Shown here piece by piece: positions 41,429 to 50,192 of a stretch of 64,000 nt of DNA (positions are counted from its first letter, which is position 1; every line of letters starts with the position of its first letter). The translations under genes and the position numbers were made by a program. The notes beneath the pieces are model-generated. The model was given only the letters and a program-made list of their open reading frames with translations, was not told the DNA's origin and ran no database searches. The stretch is from CALBPI01 sp038531945 (GTDB lineage: Bacteria; Pseudomonadota; Gammaproteobacteria; Steroidobacterales; Woeseiaceae), in NCBI GenBank assembly GCA_038531945.1, contig JBCBBH010000003.1:496001-560000 (forward strand), written 5' to 3'.

Positions 41429-42108
41429 AGATCTTCGCCTTCAAAGTCTTTAAGTGCCTCGTCGACCACGTCTTCCGCCTCTTCTAAAGCGCGTTCCCGG
41501 GTTTGCTCGATGACGGCCTCGTCGCTCGCCTCGGGCGGCGGTTGGATTGTGATTCGAACGCGCTCACCGCTTTGTTCGTTACCTTCAAACACGATGCTCT
41601 GATTAGCCAGATCGTATTTCAACAAGCCGCCTGTCACTGTATTCAAAGCATCACGAATTTGTGCATTGCCTTCGAAACGCACTACCTGGTCGGACAGGTT
41701 GTAGACGAATCGCTTCGCTTCGCCCTCAGTGAGTTCGCCAGTCTCAACGTTAGTATCGGAGAACGAGGCAAGATCTCCCTCGACCTCCGCGCGCACCAAC
41801 TCATAATTGTCGAACTGCAAGTCGGCGGTGCCCGCACGGATCTCTGCATTGTTGATGTCGATCTCCACATTGCCTTCGAATTGCCACCGGCTTTGGGAGA
41901 AATCCGTATCGGCTTGCGTAACACCGCGCTCCGCTTCGATTCGCATGCTGCCTTGGGTGATTCTTAATCGGTAGAACACCGTTCGATTTTCAGACATCAC
42001 GGTTTCGCTGTTAGCGGCATCGAAAAAGATCGTATCCTGGGTCTGTGCCCCTGCGGTCGCGGCTAGCGCCAATCCTGCGAGCGAAACGCTGGCGAAGCTA
42101 CGGAACAT
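41425..42108 (-). CDS. lptA: Periplasmic LPS-bridge protein LptA
   Basis: A 227-residue periplasmic protein forming the β-jellyroll bridge that carries LPS from LptC to LptD. A signal peptide (about 1–21, ending AGA) precedes the OstA-like domain with VFYRLRITQGSMRIEAERGV, FEGNVEI and FEGNAQIRD. A glutamate-rich tail of about 30 residues extends beyond the domain. The ATG at 42108 follows AGAGG and overlaps the end of lptC by 11 bases. lptB overlaps its stop. Confidence 0.93.
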   Translation of the reverse strand: MFRSFASVSLAGLALAATAGAQTQDTIFFDAANSETVMSENRTVFYRLRITQGSMRIEAERGVTQADTDFSQSRWQFEGNVEIDINNAEIRAGTADLQFDNYELVRAEVEGDLASFSDTNVETGELTEGEAKRFVYNLSDQVVRFEGNAQIRDALNTVTGGLLKYDLANQSIVFEGNEQSGERVRITIQPPPEASDEAVIEQTRERALEEAEDVVDEALKDFEGEDL

Positions 42109-42658
42109 ATTGGCCTCTGACGTTGGAGTTGAGGCGAATCGTATCCTTGGGCAACGATGCCCGCATGCCAAGCGCAGTGAGCGTGCTCGCGCCTACGCGG
42201 AAGCTGACGGTAGCCTCCGTTTCGATCTGCTCGATGTTCGGCTTGAACAGCAGTGTGTCAGTCCGTAAGTCCATGGTCTTGGCGAGCGCGTCGTCTGCAC
42301 GTCGCGCCACAACGTCACCGCTCATCGCGAGATCTCGACTGGTCGGATCGAGCTCAGCACGCGCAGCAGTGATTTGCCAAGTCGGTTCCTGAATGGCTGT
42401 ATAGCGCACCTCGATCCCCAGCATTTCAATCGGCGCGGCGCTGTCGCGCTGGCGCGCCTCTTTGGCATGAATCTCATAGCGTGGTTCGCCCAGTTCATTG
42501 CTGCCGAAGATCACGGCATCGAGTACGTAGTAGCCCGATTCCACATTGGTCGTGATGCCGCTGCTCGCTGTACGCTCCGATTCCGAAGTCGCGGCAATCC
42601 AGGTGACTACAGCGGCTGCAATCAACAGGGCGAGCAGCGCAAAGCTTCTGGGTGTCAT
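42098..42658 (-). CDS. lptC: LPS export protein LptC
   Basis: A 186-residue inner-membrane protein that hands LPS from LptB2FG to LptA. One N-terminal membrane helix (about 5–23) is followed by a periplasmic LptC jellyroll with YYVLDAVIFGSNELGEPRYEI and MSGDVVARR. It overlaps kdsC by four bases upstream and lptA by 11 bases downstream. The sequence is divergent, as usual for LptC, so identification leans partly on position. Confidence 0.92.
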   Translation of the reverse strand: MTPRSFALLALLIAAAVVTWIAATSESERTASSGITTNVESGYYVLDAVIFGSNELGEPRYEIHAKEARQRDSAAPIEMLGIEVRYTAIQEPTWQITAARAELDPTSRDLAMSGDVVARRADDALAKTMDLRTDTLLFKPNIEQIETEATVSFRVGASTLTALGMRASLPKDTIRLNSNVRGQYVP

Positions 42659-43182
42659 GACGTGATCGCCTCGTCGCGACAGTCTAGAATCAGATCAGCA
42701 ATTTCGCGGATTGCGCCTTCGCCACCGTGTTTTTGGGTCACCAGAGCTGCAGCGTCTTTCACATCGTCTACAGCATTAGCGACAGCAATTGGCACGGCGA
42801 CGGTTTGAAACATGTCGAGGTCCGGCACGTCGTCTCCCATTGCCGCGGCGTTCGTAGCTTCGACGCCATTCGCCTCCAGCAGTTCCCGAATCGCTTGCGC
42901 CTTATCCCTGGCGCCCTGAACTACATGCCCAATCCCAAGCTCGTTCGCGCGATGAGTTACAGCGCCGGAACTGCGCCCAGTAATAATCGCGACCACGATA
43001 CCCGCGTCCAATAAACGCCGGATGCCAAATCCGTCTTGAGTATTAAATGTCTTGGTCTCTCGGCCCTTGTGGTCAAGCGCGAATTTGCCGTCCGTCATCA
43101 CGCCATCGACATCGAGCACCAACAGCTCCAGCGCGGCCAGGCGTTTGCGCAAATCGGTGTCGATGATAGCCCGGTCGATCAC
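42655..43182 (-). CDS. kdsC: Kdo-8-phosphate phosphatase
   Basis: A 175-residue HAD-family phosphatase removing phosphate from Kdo 8-phosphate. The nucleophile and acid are Asp24 and Asp26 in LDVDGVMTDG, followed by FNTQDGFGIRRL, IITGRSS and MGDDVPDLDM. There is no cap domain, as in tetrameric KdsC enzymes. It overlaps kdsD by four bases and lptC by four bases in a single operon for Kdo and LPS transport. Confidence 0.96.
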   Translation of the reverse strand: MIDRAIIDTDLRKRLAALELLVLDVDGVMTDGKFALDHKGRETKTFNTQDGFGIRRLLDAGIVVAIITGRSSGAVTHRANELGIGHVVQGARDKAQAIRELLEANGVEATNAAAMGDDVPDLDMFQTVAVPIAVANAVDDVKDAAALVTQKHGGEGAIREIADLILDCRDEAITS

Positions 43183-44156
43183 ATGACCCCCGCGCGGAGC
43201 AAGTCGTGAATATTCAGCGCGCCGAGGACTCGCGCATCCTCATCGACCACCGGCAGTGCCGAAATCGCATGGGAGTCCATGATGTGGACGGCCTCCGCAG
43301 CAAGGGCGCCTGTCTGTACCGATTGGCAGGGCGCGGTCATCACTGATTCGATCGACAGGCCGCGGATATCCTCATCATGGTCGAGGAGTCGGCGCAGATC
43401 ACCGTCGGTGAACACGCCCATCAAACGGCGGTTAGCGTCACTAACGACGGTCATGCCGAGACCCTTGGCGCTCATTTCCAGCAGCGCGTTAGGCACGCTC
43501 GCGCCGACGTTCACCAACGGAATCTCGTCGCCCTCGTGCATGATGTCGTCCACGCGTAGCAAGAGTCGTTTACCCAAACTGCCGCCCGGGTGTGAACGTG
43601 CGAAATCCTCCGCTGTAAAGTCACGGCTGTCGAGTAGCGCGACCGCAAGGGCGTCACCGAGCGCAAGCGTTGCTGTGGTGCTCGCCGTGGGTGCCAGGTT
43701 AAGCGGACAGGCCTCCTCGGGCACGGCAACATCAAGGTGCACTGACGCCCGTCGCGCCAACGTCGATTTCGAGTTCCCTGTGATGCTGATCAGCGGCACG
43801 GAGAGCCGCGCGATCAACGGCAGGATTGTGACGATCTCTGCGGTTTCGCCCGAATACGAGATTGCCAGGACGACGTCGTCGGCTGTGATCATCCCGAGAT
43901 CGCCGTGACTCGCTTCTCCGGGGTGTAAAAAAAACGCCGGGCTGCCCGTGCTTGCGAGTGTCGCCGCAAGTTTGCCCGCGACGTGCCCGGACTTGCCCAT
44001 GCCGGTGACGACAATTCTACCGCGGCACGACAGGCACAACTGACAAGCCTCCTCGAAGGCTTCCCCGATTCTGTCCTTGAGACCTGCTACGGCAGCCGAC
44101 TCGATATCGAGCACCCGCAATGCCTGTGCCCGCCGGGTGGTCGAATCAGGCGACAT
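43179..44156 (-). CDS. kdsD: Arabinose-5-phosphate isomerase
   Basis: A 325-residue KdsD making D-arabinose 5-phosphate from ribulose 5-phosphate for Kdo synthesis. An SIS sugar-isomerase domain (VVTGMGKSGHVAGKLAATL, then HPGEASHGDLGMI and ISYSGETAEI) is followed by two CBS domains. The ATG at 44156 is preferred to a TTG six codons upstream because GGAG lies at proper distance; it overlaps the end of the antiporter gene by 11 bases. kdsA and kdsB are not in the window. Confidence 0.96.
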   Translation of the reverse strand: MSPDSTTRRAQALRVLDIESAAVAGLKDRIGEAFEEACQLCLSCRGRIVVTGMGKSGHVAGKLAATLASTGSPAFFLHPGEASHGDLGMITADDVVLAISYSGETAEIVTILPLIARLSVPLISITGNSKSTLARRASVHLDVAVPEEACPLNLAPTASTTATLALGDALAVALLDSRDFTAEDFARSHPGGSLGKRLLLRVDDIMHEGDEIPLVNVGASVPNALLEMSAKGLGMTVVSDANRRLMGVFTDGDLRRLLDHDEDIRGLSIESVMTAPCQSVQTGALAAEAVHIMDSHAISALPVVDEDARVLGALNIHDLLRAGVM

Positions 44157-45129
44157 GCCCAAAGCTCCGCGCAAGCACGTAAACGTGGTAGCTGAAGAAC
44201 GCGATCAACAACGCGGCCCCCTCGATCTGATTAATTCGACCCGCACCGCTGTAATTATAGGCCATCGCGAACAGCACCAGTGTTAAAGCGATCATCACGA
44301 AGAAGTGCAGCGACAGCACTTCCGGCGCGACACCGGTTGGCTGAATGACAATTGCGCATCCGATGACTGCCAGCAGGTTGAACATGTTGGAGCCGATGAT
44401 GTTACCGATCGCGAGGCCCTGTTCGCCTTTGGTTGCCGAGATCAGGGATACCGCAAGCTCCGGCAGACTGGTGCCGATTGCCACCAGAGTGACCCCGATC
44501 ACAAGGTCGCTGACACCGTAGCTGATGGCTATAGCGGTCGCGCCACGCACCAGTAATTCAGCACCGATGAGCAACACAACCAGTCCGAGCATGAACCAGC
44601 CGACAGCGACACGCATTTTCATGTCTTTGGGAATCTCGGCGTCGTACTCGGCCTCGATTGGGTCGTCTGCGTCTGAGCGGAATCCAATCCGAACGATCCA
44701 GTACATTACAACTACCAGTGCGATCAACATCACCAGGCCATCCGTGCGACTTAACTGAGCATCGAGTACCAGTGCAACCGTAAGTAATGTGACCGCCAGC
44801 AGAGCCGGCATCTCCTGCTGCAGTGTGCTTGATCGGACGGCAATGGGTTTGAGTATGGCGGTCGCCCCAAGCACCAAAGCAATGTTGGCGATGTTTGAGC
44901 CGACGGCGTTGCCAATCGCAAGGTCGGGTTGGCCTTTGAGCGCCGCCATAATCGATACAAGAATCTCAGGCGCGGAGGTGGCTATGCCGACGATCGTCAG
45001 GCCAATAAGTAATGTCGGTACGCCGAGGTTGCGCGCGATCGCGCCGGCGCCGATCACGAATCTATCGGCACCCCAAATGAGTGCCGCCAGTCCGACGACC
45101 ACCATGCCGATGTTTGCCGCAAGTGACAC
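44146..45129 (-). CDS. yrbG: Calcium/sodium antiporter (YrbG-like)
   Basis: A 327-residue inner-membrane exchanger of the Ca2+:cation antiporter family. It has ten or so membrane helices and two inverted α-repeats, each with the ion-binding signature: GIATSAPEILVSIMAALKG…GNAVGSNIANIALVLG in the first half and AIGTSLPELAVSLISATKG…GNIIGSNMFNLLAVIG in the second. It is the first gene of the kds–lpt–rpoN run, as in E. coli. The ions transported in vivo are not settled for this family. Confidence 0.93.
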   Translation of the reverse strand: MSLAANIGMVVVGLAALIWGADRFVIGAGAIARNLGVPTLLIGLTIVGIATSAPEILVSIMAALKGQPDLAIGNAVGSNIANIALVLGATAILKPIAVRSSTLQQEMPALLAVTLLTVALVLDAQLSRTDGLVMLIALVVVMYWIVRIGFRSDADDPIEAEYDAEIPKDMKMRVAVGWFMLGLVVLLIGAELLVRGATAIAISYGVSDLVIGVTLVAIGTSLPELAVSLISATKGEQGLAIGNIIGSNMFNLLAVIGCAIVIQPTGVAPEVLSLHFFVMIALTLVLFAMAYNYSGAGRINQIEGAALLIAFFSYHVYVLARSFGHVA

Positions 45130-45266
45130 GTGTTCTCTCTAGCCTCCAGAAATCGCCGCAGATTAAGCCCCGCGCTGGTCTGTTTCCGGCGCCGGGACCT
45201 GTCTCCTGCGGCGCGGAGCTAACGGCGAACTATACACCACTGTACCCAGGCGAGTCCGCTCGCGTT

Positions 45267-45294
45267 TTGGTGCCGGCAGTCAATGTAATACTAT
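45267..45294 (+). promoter_or_regulatory. Candidate ibaG–murA promoter
   Basis: TTGGTG (45267–45272), a 16-base spacer and TACTAT (45289–45294) lie about 30 bases before the ibaG GTG start. Both boxes are imperfect. It is placed in the 194-base region between the divergent antiporter and ibaG genes. Confidence 0.3.
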
Positions 45295-45323
45295 GCCGCC
45301 CTTCAGTGAGGACGGAGCAACCC

Positions 45324-45563
45324 GTGACACCCGATGAGATCTCCAGGCTGATCCAGCAGCATATAGCGGTCGAGCACGTAGAAGTGTTAAGCGATGACCA
45401 TGTGCACTTTGAAGCTACCGTCGTAGCTGCAGCATTTGATGGCAAGCGCCAGGTGGCGCGACATCAGATGATCTACCAGGCTTTGGGTGACCACATGCGT
45501 GCCGACATTCATGCCTTGTCGATCAAAGCACTGACCCCGGCAGAGTTCGCGGGCGCGACCTGA
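45324..45563 (+). CDS. ibaG: BolA-family protein IbaG
   Basis: A 79-residue BolA-like protein. The conserved KRQVARHQMIYQAL segment carries the invariant histidine that helps bind a [2Fe-2S] cluster with a monothiol glutaredoxin. Family knowledge ties IbaG to iron–sulfur handling and acid stress. It starts with GTG eight bases after GGAG, ends four bases before murA and is probably co-transcribed with it, a conserved arrangement in gammaproteobacteria. Confidence 0.93.
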   Translation: MTPDEISRLIQQHIAVEHVEVLSDDHVHFEATVVAAAFDGKRQVARHQMIYQALGDHMRADIHALSIKALTPAEFAGAT

Positions 45564-45566
45564 GCG

Positions 45567-46823
45567 ATGGACAAGCTGGCCATTACAGGGGGGCGCCCGC
45601 TGATCGGCGAGGTGACGATCTCCGGCGCCAAAAACGCGACGCTACCGATACTCGCAGCGACGTTGCTGGCGACTGAACCTGTTGCACTTGGCAACGTACC
45701 TCACCTCAGAGACGTCACAACGATGATTGCCCTGCTCCAGCGAATGGGCGCAGAGGCGACGCTTGAAGAGCACATGCGAATCAGCGTGAATGCGGGCGGT
45801 TCGATCAATCCCGTGGCGCCGTACGATCTGGTCAAGACGATGCGTGCCTCGGTATTGGTCCTGGGGCCACTTCTGGCGCGGTTCGGCCGTGCCGACGTGT
45901 CGCTCCCCGGTGGCTGCGCGATCGGTGCGCGGCCCGTAGATTTACACGTCGCTGGGATGCAAGCACTCGGTGCTGAAGTCTGGATTGAAAATGGCTACAT
46001 CCGTGCGCGCGCAGATCAACTGCAAGGCGCACATTTCGTTTTCGATGTTGTCAGCGTCACGGGCACGGAGAACCTGATGATGGCGGCCACGTTGGCGCAG
46101 GGTGAAACTGTGCTGGAAAACGCTGCACGCGAGCCGGAGATCGAGGATCTCGCGGAGTTTCTGAATGCACTCGGCGCGAACATCGAAGGAGCAGGCACAC
46201 CGACCCTGCGTATTCAGGGCGTGGATACGCTCCGTGGGGCCAGTTACAACATTTTGCCGGACCGAATTGAAACTGGTACGTATCTCGTGGCTGGCGCAAT
46301 GACTGGCGGACGTGTCAGGACACTGAATGTCGCGCCCCGTCACCTTGAGGCGGTGCTCGGCAAGCTGTCGGACGCAGGCGCGGAAATCGAGACAGGCGAC
46401 GATTGGATCTCATTGGACATGCGCGGCGGTCGGCCGAAAGCTGTCGATGTGCAAACCGCGCCGCATCCGGCATTCCCGACAGATATGCAGGCGCAATTTT
46501 GCGCCTTGAATGCTGTTGCCGAGGGCCAGGGATCGGTCACGGAAACGATTTTCGAAAACCGCTTCATGCATATTCCTGAGTTGCAACGGATGGGTGCGAA
46601 GTTTCAGGTTCGAGGGAATACTGTAATCTCGACGGGCGTAGGATCGCTGACTGCGGCACCGGTCATGGCAACCGATTTGCGGGCTTCGGCGGGCCTGGTA
46701 TTGGCGGGACTGGTCGCGCGCGGGGAAACTGTCGTCGATCGCATTTACCATCTCGATCGAGGCTACGAACGAATCGAGGATAAGCTGCGCGGGCTGGGCG
46801 CTGAGGTGCGGCGGCTTACCTAA
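45567..46823 (+). CDS. murA: UDP-GlcNAc 1-carboxyvinyltransferase
   Basis: A 418-residue MurA, the first committed step of peptidoglycan synthesis (UDP-GlcNAc plus phosphoenolpyruvate). SGAKNATLPILAATLL holds the catalytic lysine, and the fosfomycin-target cysteine is Cys117 in LPGGCAIGARPVDLH. Because the cysteine is kept, fosfomycin sensitivity is expected from the enzyme alone. The stop codon overlaps that of the convergent DegS-like gene by four bases. ibaG lies directly upstream. Confidence 0.97.
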   Translation: MDKLAITGGRPLIGEVTISGAKNATLPILAATLLATEPVALGNVPHLRDVTTMIALLQRMGAEATLEEHMRISVNAGGSINPVAPYDLVKTMRASVLVLGPLLARFGRADVSLPGGCAIGARPVDLHVAGMQALGAEVWIENGYIRARADQLQGAHFVFDVVSVTGTENLMMAATLAQGETVLENAAREPEIEDLAEFLNALGANIEGAGTPTLRIQGVDTLRGASYNILPDRIETGTYLVAGAMTGGRVRTLNVAPRHLEAVLGKLSDAGAEIETGDDWISLDMRGGRPKAVDVQTAPHPAFPTDMQAQFCALNAVAEGQGSVTETIFENRFMHIPELQRMGAKFQVRGNTVISTGVGSLTAAPVMATDLRASAGLVLAGLVARGETVVDRIYHLDRGYERIEDKLRGLGAEVRRLT

Positions 46824-47902
46824 GGCGGACTTTCGGCATCGGCGCGATCACCAGCGACAGCGACCGTCTGCCACGGTGCGCCATTGCGGATCAGATCTAG
46901 AGATAGATTCTCGCCCGGTTGGAAACTTGCCACCGTGAGCAGCGCCTGTTGACCGGTTTGTACTCGCTTGCCATTTACGGAAACGAGTACATCGCCGCGA
47001 CGCACGCCTGCGTTCCAGGCAGGTCCGTTCGGTACCACTTCGATCAGCATGACGCCGATGTCTGGCGGCAGTCCGACCTGCTGCCAGCCTTCGTCGGTAA
47101 GCGCCCCCATCGTCAATCCAAGCCAGCCGCGCGGGACCCGGCCGTCCCGTCGCAGCGCTTGCACCACACCGCTCACGAGGTTCGCGGGAATTGCGAAGCT
47201 GATGCCCTGAATATTCTCTTCACGCGACACCACGGCGGTATTGATGCCGATGAGCTCGCCCTGGGTATTGATCAACGCACCGCCGGAGTTGCCCGAGTTG
47301 ATCGCTGCATCCGTTTGAATGTAATTCTCGAATGTAGTGAGGCGTAATGAGCCGCGGCCGGTAGCGCTGATGATTCCCTGGGTCACAGTTTGACTGAGGC
47401 CGTATGGGTTACCGATTGCGAGGACGACGTCGCCGATACGAACCTGGTCGGAGCGCCCGAGCTGGATTGCCTCCAGGTCGGGCAAATCGACCTTAAGTAA
47501 AGCGAGGTCAGTGTCGCTATCTTCTCCAACGAGGGTCGGCGTTGCGATACGCCCATCCGCGAGTTGCACACGGATTTCGCCTGCGTTTTGAATTACGTGG
47601 TAGTTGGTCACTATGAACCCGTCGGCATCAATTATGACGCCGGACCCGAGGTTGACCTGCTGAGTGGTGCGCAGCAGGCCGCTGTCGTCCACCCCGGTAA
47701 CCAGACGGGTGGTGTAGACGTTCACAACCGCATTCGCGCTGGCGGCAACCGCATCGGCATACGAGGCAGGCGGTTGCCGGGTCGAACCCAGGCTGGACGG
47801 AAAGGCTTGGCGGAACAGGAATACGACGCAGGCGATTGCAAGGCCCGCAACGACGCAGCGTGAAATGAACAGGAAAGCCGACCGGAGATTTGAACTGGAC
47901 AT
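46820..47902 (-). CDS. degS: DegS/AlgW-like membrane-anchored serine protease
   Basis: A 360-residue HtrA-family protease. One N-terminal membrane helix (about 9–33) tethers it to the inner membrane; the trypsin-like domain has His102, Asp132 and Ser206 (NSGNSGG), and a single PDZ domain follows (about 260–345). One helix plus one PDZ is the DegS/AlgW plan, which senses unfolded outer membrane proteins and cuts the anti-sigma-E factor. Since RseA and sigma-E are not in the window, that role is inferred from architecture. It is divergent from petABC across a 410-base gap. Confidence 0.9.
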   Translation of the reverse strand: MSSSNLRSAFLFISRCVVAGLAIACVVFLFRQAFPSSLGSTRQPPASYADAVAASANAVVNVYTTRLVTGVDDSGLLRTTQQVNLGSGVIIDADGFIVTNYHVIQNAGEIRVQLADGRIATPTLVGEDSDTDLALLKVDLPDLEAIQLGRSDQVRIGDVVLAIGNPYGLSQTVTQGIISATGRGSLRLTTFENYIQTDAAINSGNSGGALINTQGELIGINTAVVSREENIQGISFAIPANLVSGVVQALRRDGRVPRGWLGLTMGALTDEGWQQVGLPPDIGVMLIEVVPNGPAWNAGVRRGDVLVSVNGKRVQTGQQALLTVASFQPGENLSLDLIRNGAPWQTVAVAGDRADAESPP

Positions 47903-48312
47903 TTTTTCGACGAATACCTATATCGAGAAAAACGAACTGAATTGGTTAGACAAAACGCGATATCCGATGTATACAAATTTGCGACGCCACGAAATTTCAG
48001 TCGCTTAGGTAGGCAGCTGCGACGCCGTTACTGTATAGTTACCGGCTGACGAGTACCAGTTGCGCACGAACTTAGACGCGCAATCTGGTTTTGATCGTAT
48101 TACGGGTAAGGTGATTCGCGCCCGCATTCGATCGCAAGCATCTTAGACAGCCGTTGCGTGCGCTTGAACCGCGCCACACAACGCAAAAGAGTGCCCGGAA
48201 CATTTGTGATCCGGGGAGAGGCTAGAGAGCGCAATCAGGCGCAATAGAAACGGTCTCCAGCACTGAGCAGGTGCTGGTTAAGAATATTCGGAAGGATTTT
48301 CGGAGAGAACTG
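47903..48312. other. Divergent regulatory gap, DegS-like gene / petABC
   Basis: A 410-base stretch without a credible gene, between the DegS-like protease (minus) and petA (plus). It must hold promoters for both. I see an AT-rich part near 47,920–48,000 and a TATAGT at 48034–48039 without a good −35 box. A 7-bp hairpin sits close to petA. No known RNA motif was recognised. Confidence 0.5.
48257..48277 (+). repeat. Hairpin in the petA leader
   Basis: CCAGCAC (48257–48263) pairs with GTGCTGG (48271–48277) around a 7-base loop, 25 bases ahead of the petA ribosome site. It has no T run. It may affect stability or translation of the petABC message. Confidence 0.45.
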
Positions 48313-48936
48313 ATGACGGACGCTGTAACGACGGATGGTGTGACAACCGACGAGGACCTGGACGAAAGCAGGCGTCGGTTTCTGGGTATTGCGACCGGCG
48401 CGACCGGCGCAGTGGCAGCCGGACTGCTCGCAGTACCATTTCTCGGATCGCTGAAGCCGAGCGCACGCGCGCAGGCTCTCGGTGCTCCGGTACAGATCAA
48501 CATCGAGAGCTTGCAACCGGGGCAGGTGGCACGCGCCCAGTGGCGGGGTCGCACGGTCTACGTCGTGCGCCGCGATGAAGCGATGCTCGAGCGCGTGAAA
48601 CAGATGGAGCCGCAACTGTCGGATCCCGAATCAAAGGCCTCCGATCAGCCAGAGTACGCTTTGAACGAGTTCCGCTCGGTCAAGCCGGAAGTGTTGGTCG
48701 TGTTCGGGCAGTGCACGCATCTTGGCTGTGCGCCAGCGCCACGTTTTGACGTGCAGCCAGCCGACCTCGGAAGCGAGTGGTTCGGTGGCTTTTTCTGCGC
48801 ATGCCATGGCTCCAAGTTCGACATGGCAGGGCGTGTGCTGGCGGGCGTTCCCGCACCGAAAAACCTTGAAATTCCACCGTACCGCTTCGTTGGCGAGAGC
48901 GTCATCGAAGTCGGAACAGACACAGGAGCAGCGTAA
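48313..48936 (+). CDS. petA: Ubiquinol–cytochrome c reductase Rieske iron–sulfur subunit
   Basis: A 207-residue Rieske protein of the bc1 complex. A twin-arginine motif (SRRRFLG) precedes the membrane helix, so the folded protein is Tat-exported and stays anchored. The [2Fe-2S] ligands are in CTHLGC and CACHGS, and the closing PPYRF stretch is typical. GGAGAG lies before the ATG at 48313. petB starts at the last base of the petA stop codon. Confidence 0.96.
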   Translation: MTDAVTTDGVTTDEDLDESRRRFLGIATGATGAVAAGLLAVPFLGSLKPSARAQALGAPVQINIESLQPGQVARAQWRGRTVYVVRRDEAMLERVKQMEPQLSDPESKASDQPEYALNEFRSVKPEVLVVFGQCTHLGCAPAPRFDVQPADLGSEWFGGFFCACHGSKFDMAGRVLAGVPAPKNLEIPPYRFVGESVIEVGTDTGAA

Positions 48937-50192
48937 TGGCACGAGCAGAATCTGACCTGCGAGTCGGTCGCGAGAAAGGCGGCGTGATGGAGTGGATCAA
49001 CAAACGATTCCCACTCGAGTCGCTGCTCAAAGAGCACATTACGGAGTACTACGCATCGAAGAACCTGAACATCTGGTACGTCTTCGGAGTGTTGTCGATG
49101 GTTGTGCTGGTTATCCAGCTCTTAACCGGCATATTCCTGACGATGAACTACAAGCCGAGCGCGGCGGAAGCGTTTGCATCGGTCGAGTACATCATGCGCG
49201 ACGTCGACTACGGTTGGTTGATCCGCTACATGCACTCAACCGGGGCATCGGCCTTCTTCATCGTTGTGTATCTGCACATGTTCCGCGCAATGCTCTACGG
49301 CTCGTATCGCAAGCCGCGAGAGCTCATTTGGATCATCGGCATGCTGATTTTCATCGTTTTGATGGCCGAAGCATTTTTTGGCTATCTGTTGCCTTGGGGA
49401 CAAATGTCTTACTGGGGAGCGCAGGTAATTGTCAGTTTGTTTGGCGCGATCCCGGGCCTCGGCGAGCCGCTCGTCGACTTCATCCGTGGCGACTACTCGA
49501 TCTCCGACATCACGCTCAATCGCTTTTTCGCGCTGCACGTGATCGCGTTGCCTTTGGCTTTGATCATGTTGGTCGCAGTGCACATTCTTGCGTTGCATGA
49601 AGTGGGCTCAAACAACCCGGACGGCATCGAAATCAAAGAGAAGAAAGATGCGAACGGTGTACCGCTCGATGGAATCGCGTTCCATCCGTTCCATACATCC
49701 AAGGATTTGGTCGCAATCGTGGTTTTCATGGCCGCATTCTTTGGCGTCGTGTTTTTTGCGCCGGAAATGAACGGCTATTTCCTGGAGCATGCGAATTTCG
49801 ATCCTGCGGATCGCCTGGTGACGCCGCAACACATTGCGCCGGTCTGGTACTTCACGCCGTTCTACGCGATCTTGCGAGCGGTGCCGAGCAAACTGTTCGG
49901 CGTGATCTTGATGGGCGCTGCTGTGGTGTTGCCTTTGTTCCTGCCGTGGCTCGACAAGTCGCCGGTGAAATCGATTCGGTACAAAGGAATGATCAGTCGT
50001 ATTTCACTCGGTTTATTTGTTGTGGCGTTTGTCGCGCTGGGTTACCTCGGCTTGCAACCATCGACGGATCTTTACACTGCGCTCGCGCGGCTGTTTACGG
50101 GTATTTACTTCCTGTTTTTCATCCTGATGCCGTGGTGGTCGAAGATGGACAGCACCAAGCCGGTTCCAGAGAGGGTGGTATACCATGCCTAA
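48936..50192 (+). CDS. petB: Cytochrome b subunit of the bc1 complex
   Basis: A 418-residue cytochrome b with eight membrane helices. Two haem-ligand histidine pairs lie in helix B (RYMHSTGASAFFIVVYLHMFR) and helix D (ALHVIALPLALIMLVAVHILALHE). The Qo-site motif is a PEMN-like APEMNGYF rather than PEWY-like. The protein is not split, as expected for proteobacterial bc1. It overlaps petA by one base and petC by eight bases. Confidence 0.96.
   Translation: MARAESDLRVGREKGGVMEWINKRFPLESLLKEHITEYYASKNLNIWYVFGVLSMVVLVIQLLTGIFLTMNYKPSAAEAFASVEYIMRDVDYGWLIRYMHSTGASAFFIVVYLHMFRAMLYGSYRKPRELIWIIGMLIFIVLMAEAFFGYLLPWGQMSYWGAQVIVSLFGAIPGLGEPLVDFIRGDYSISDITLNRFFALHVIALPLALIMLVAVHILALHEVGSNNPDGIEIKEKKDANGVPLDGIAFHPFHTSKDLVAIVVFMAAFFGVVFFAPEMNGYFLEHANFDPADRLVTPQHIAPVWYFTPFYAILRAVPSKLFGVILMGAAVVLPLFLPWLDKSPVKSIRYKGMISRISLGLFVVAFVALGYLGLQPSTDLYTALARLFTGIYFLFFILMPWWSKMDSTKPVPERVVYHA

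Noticed and set aside
48088..48104. FNR/Anr-like half site TTGAT before petA
   Set aside because: The second half does not match ATCAA, so there is no credible dyad.
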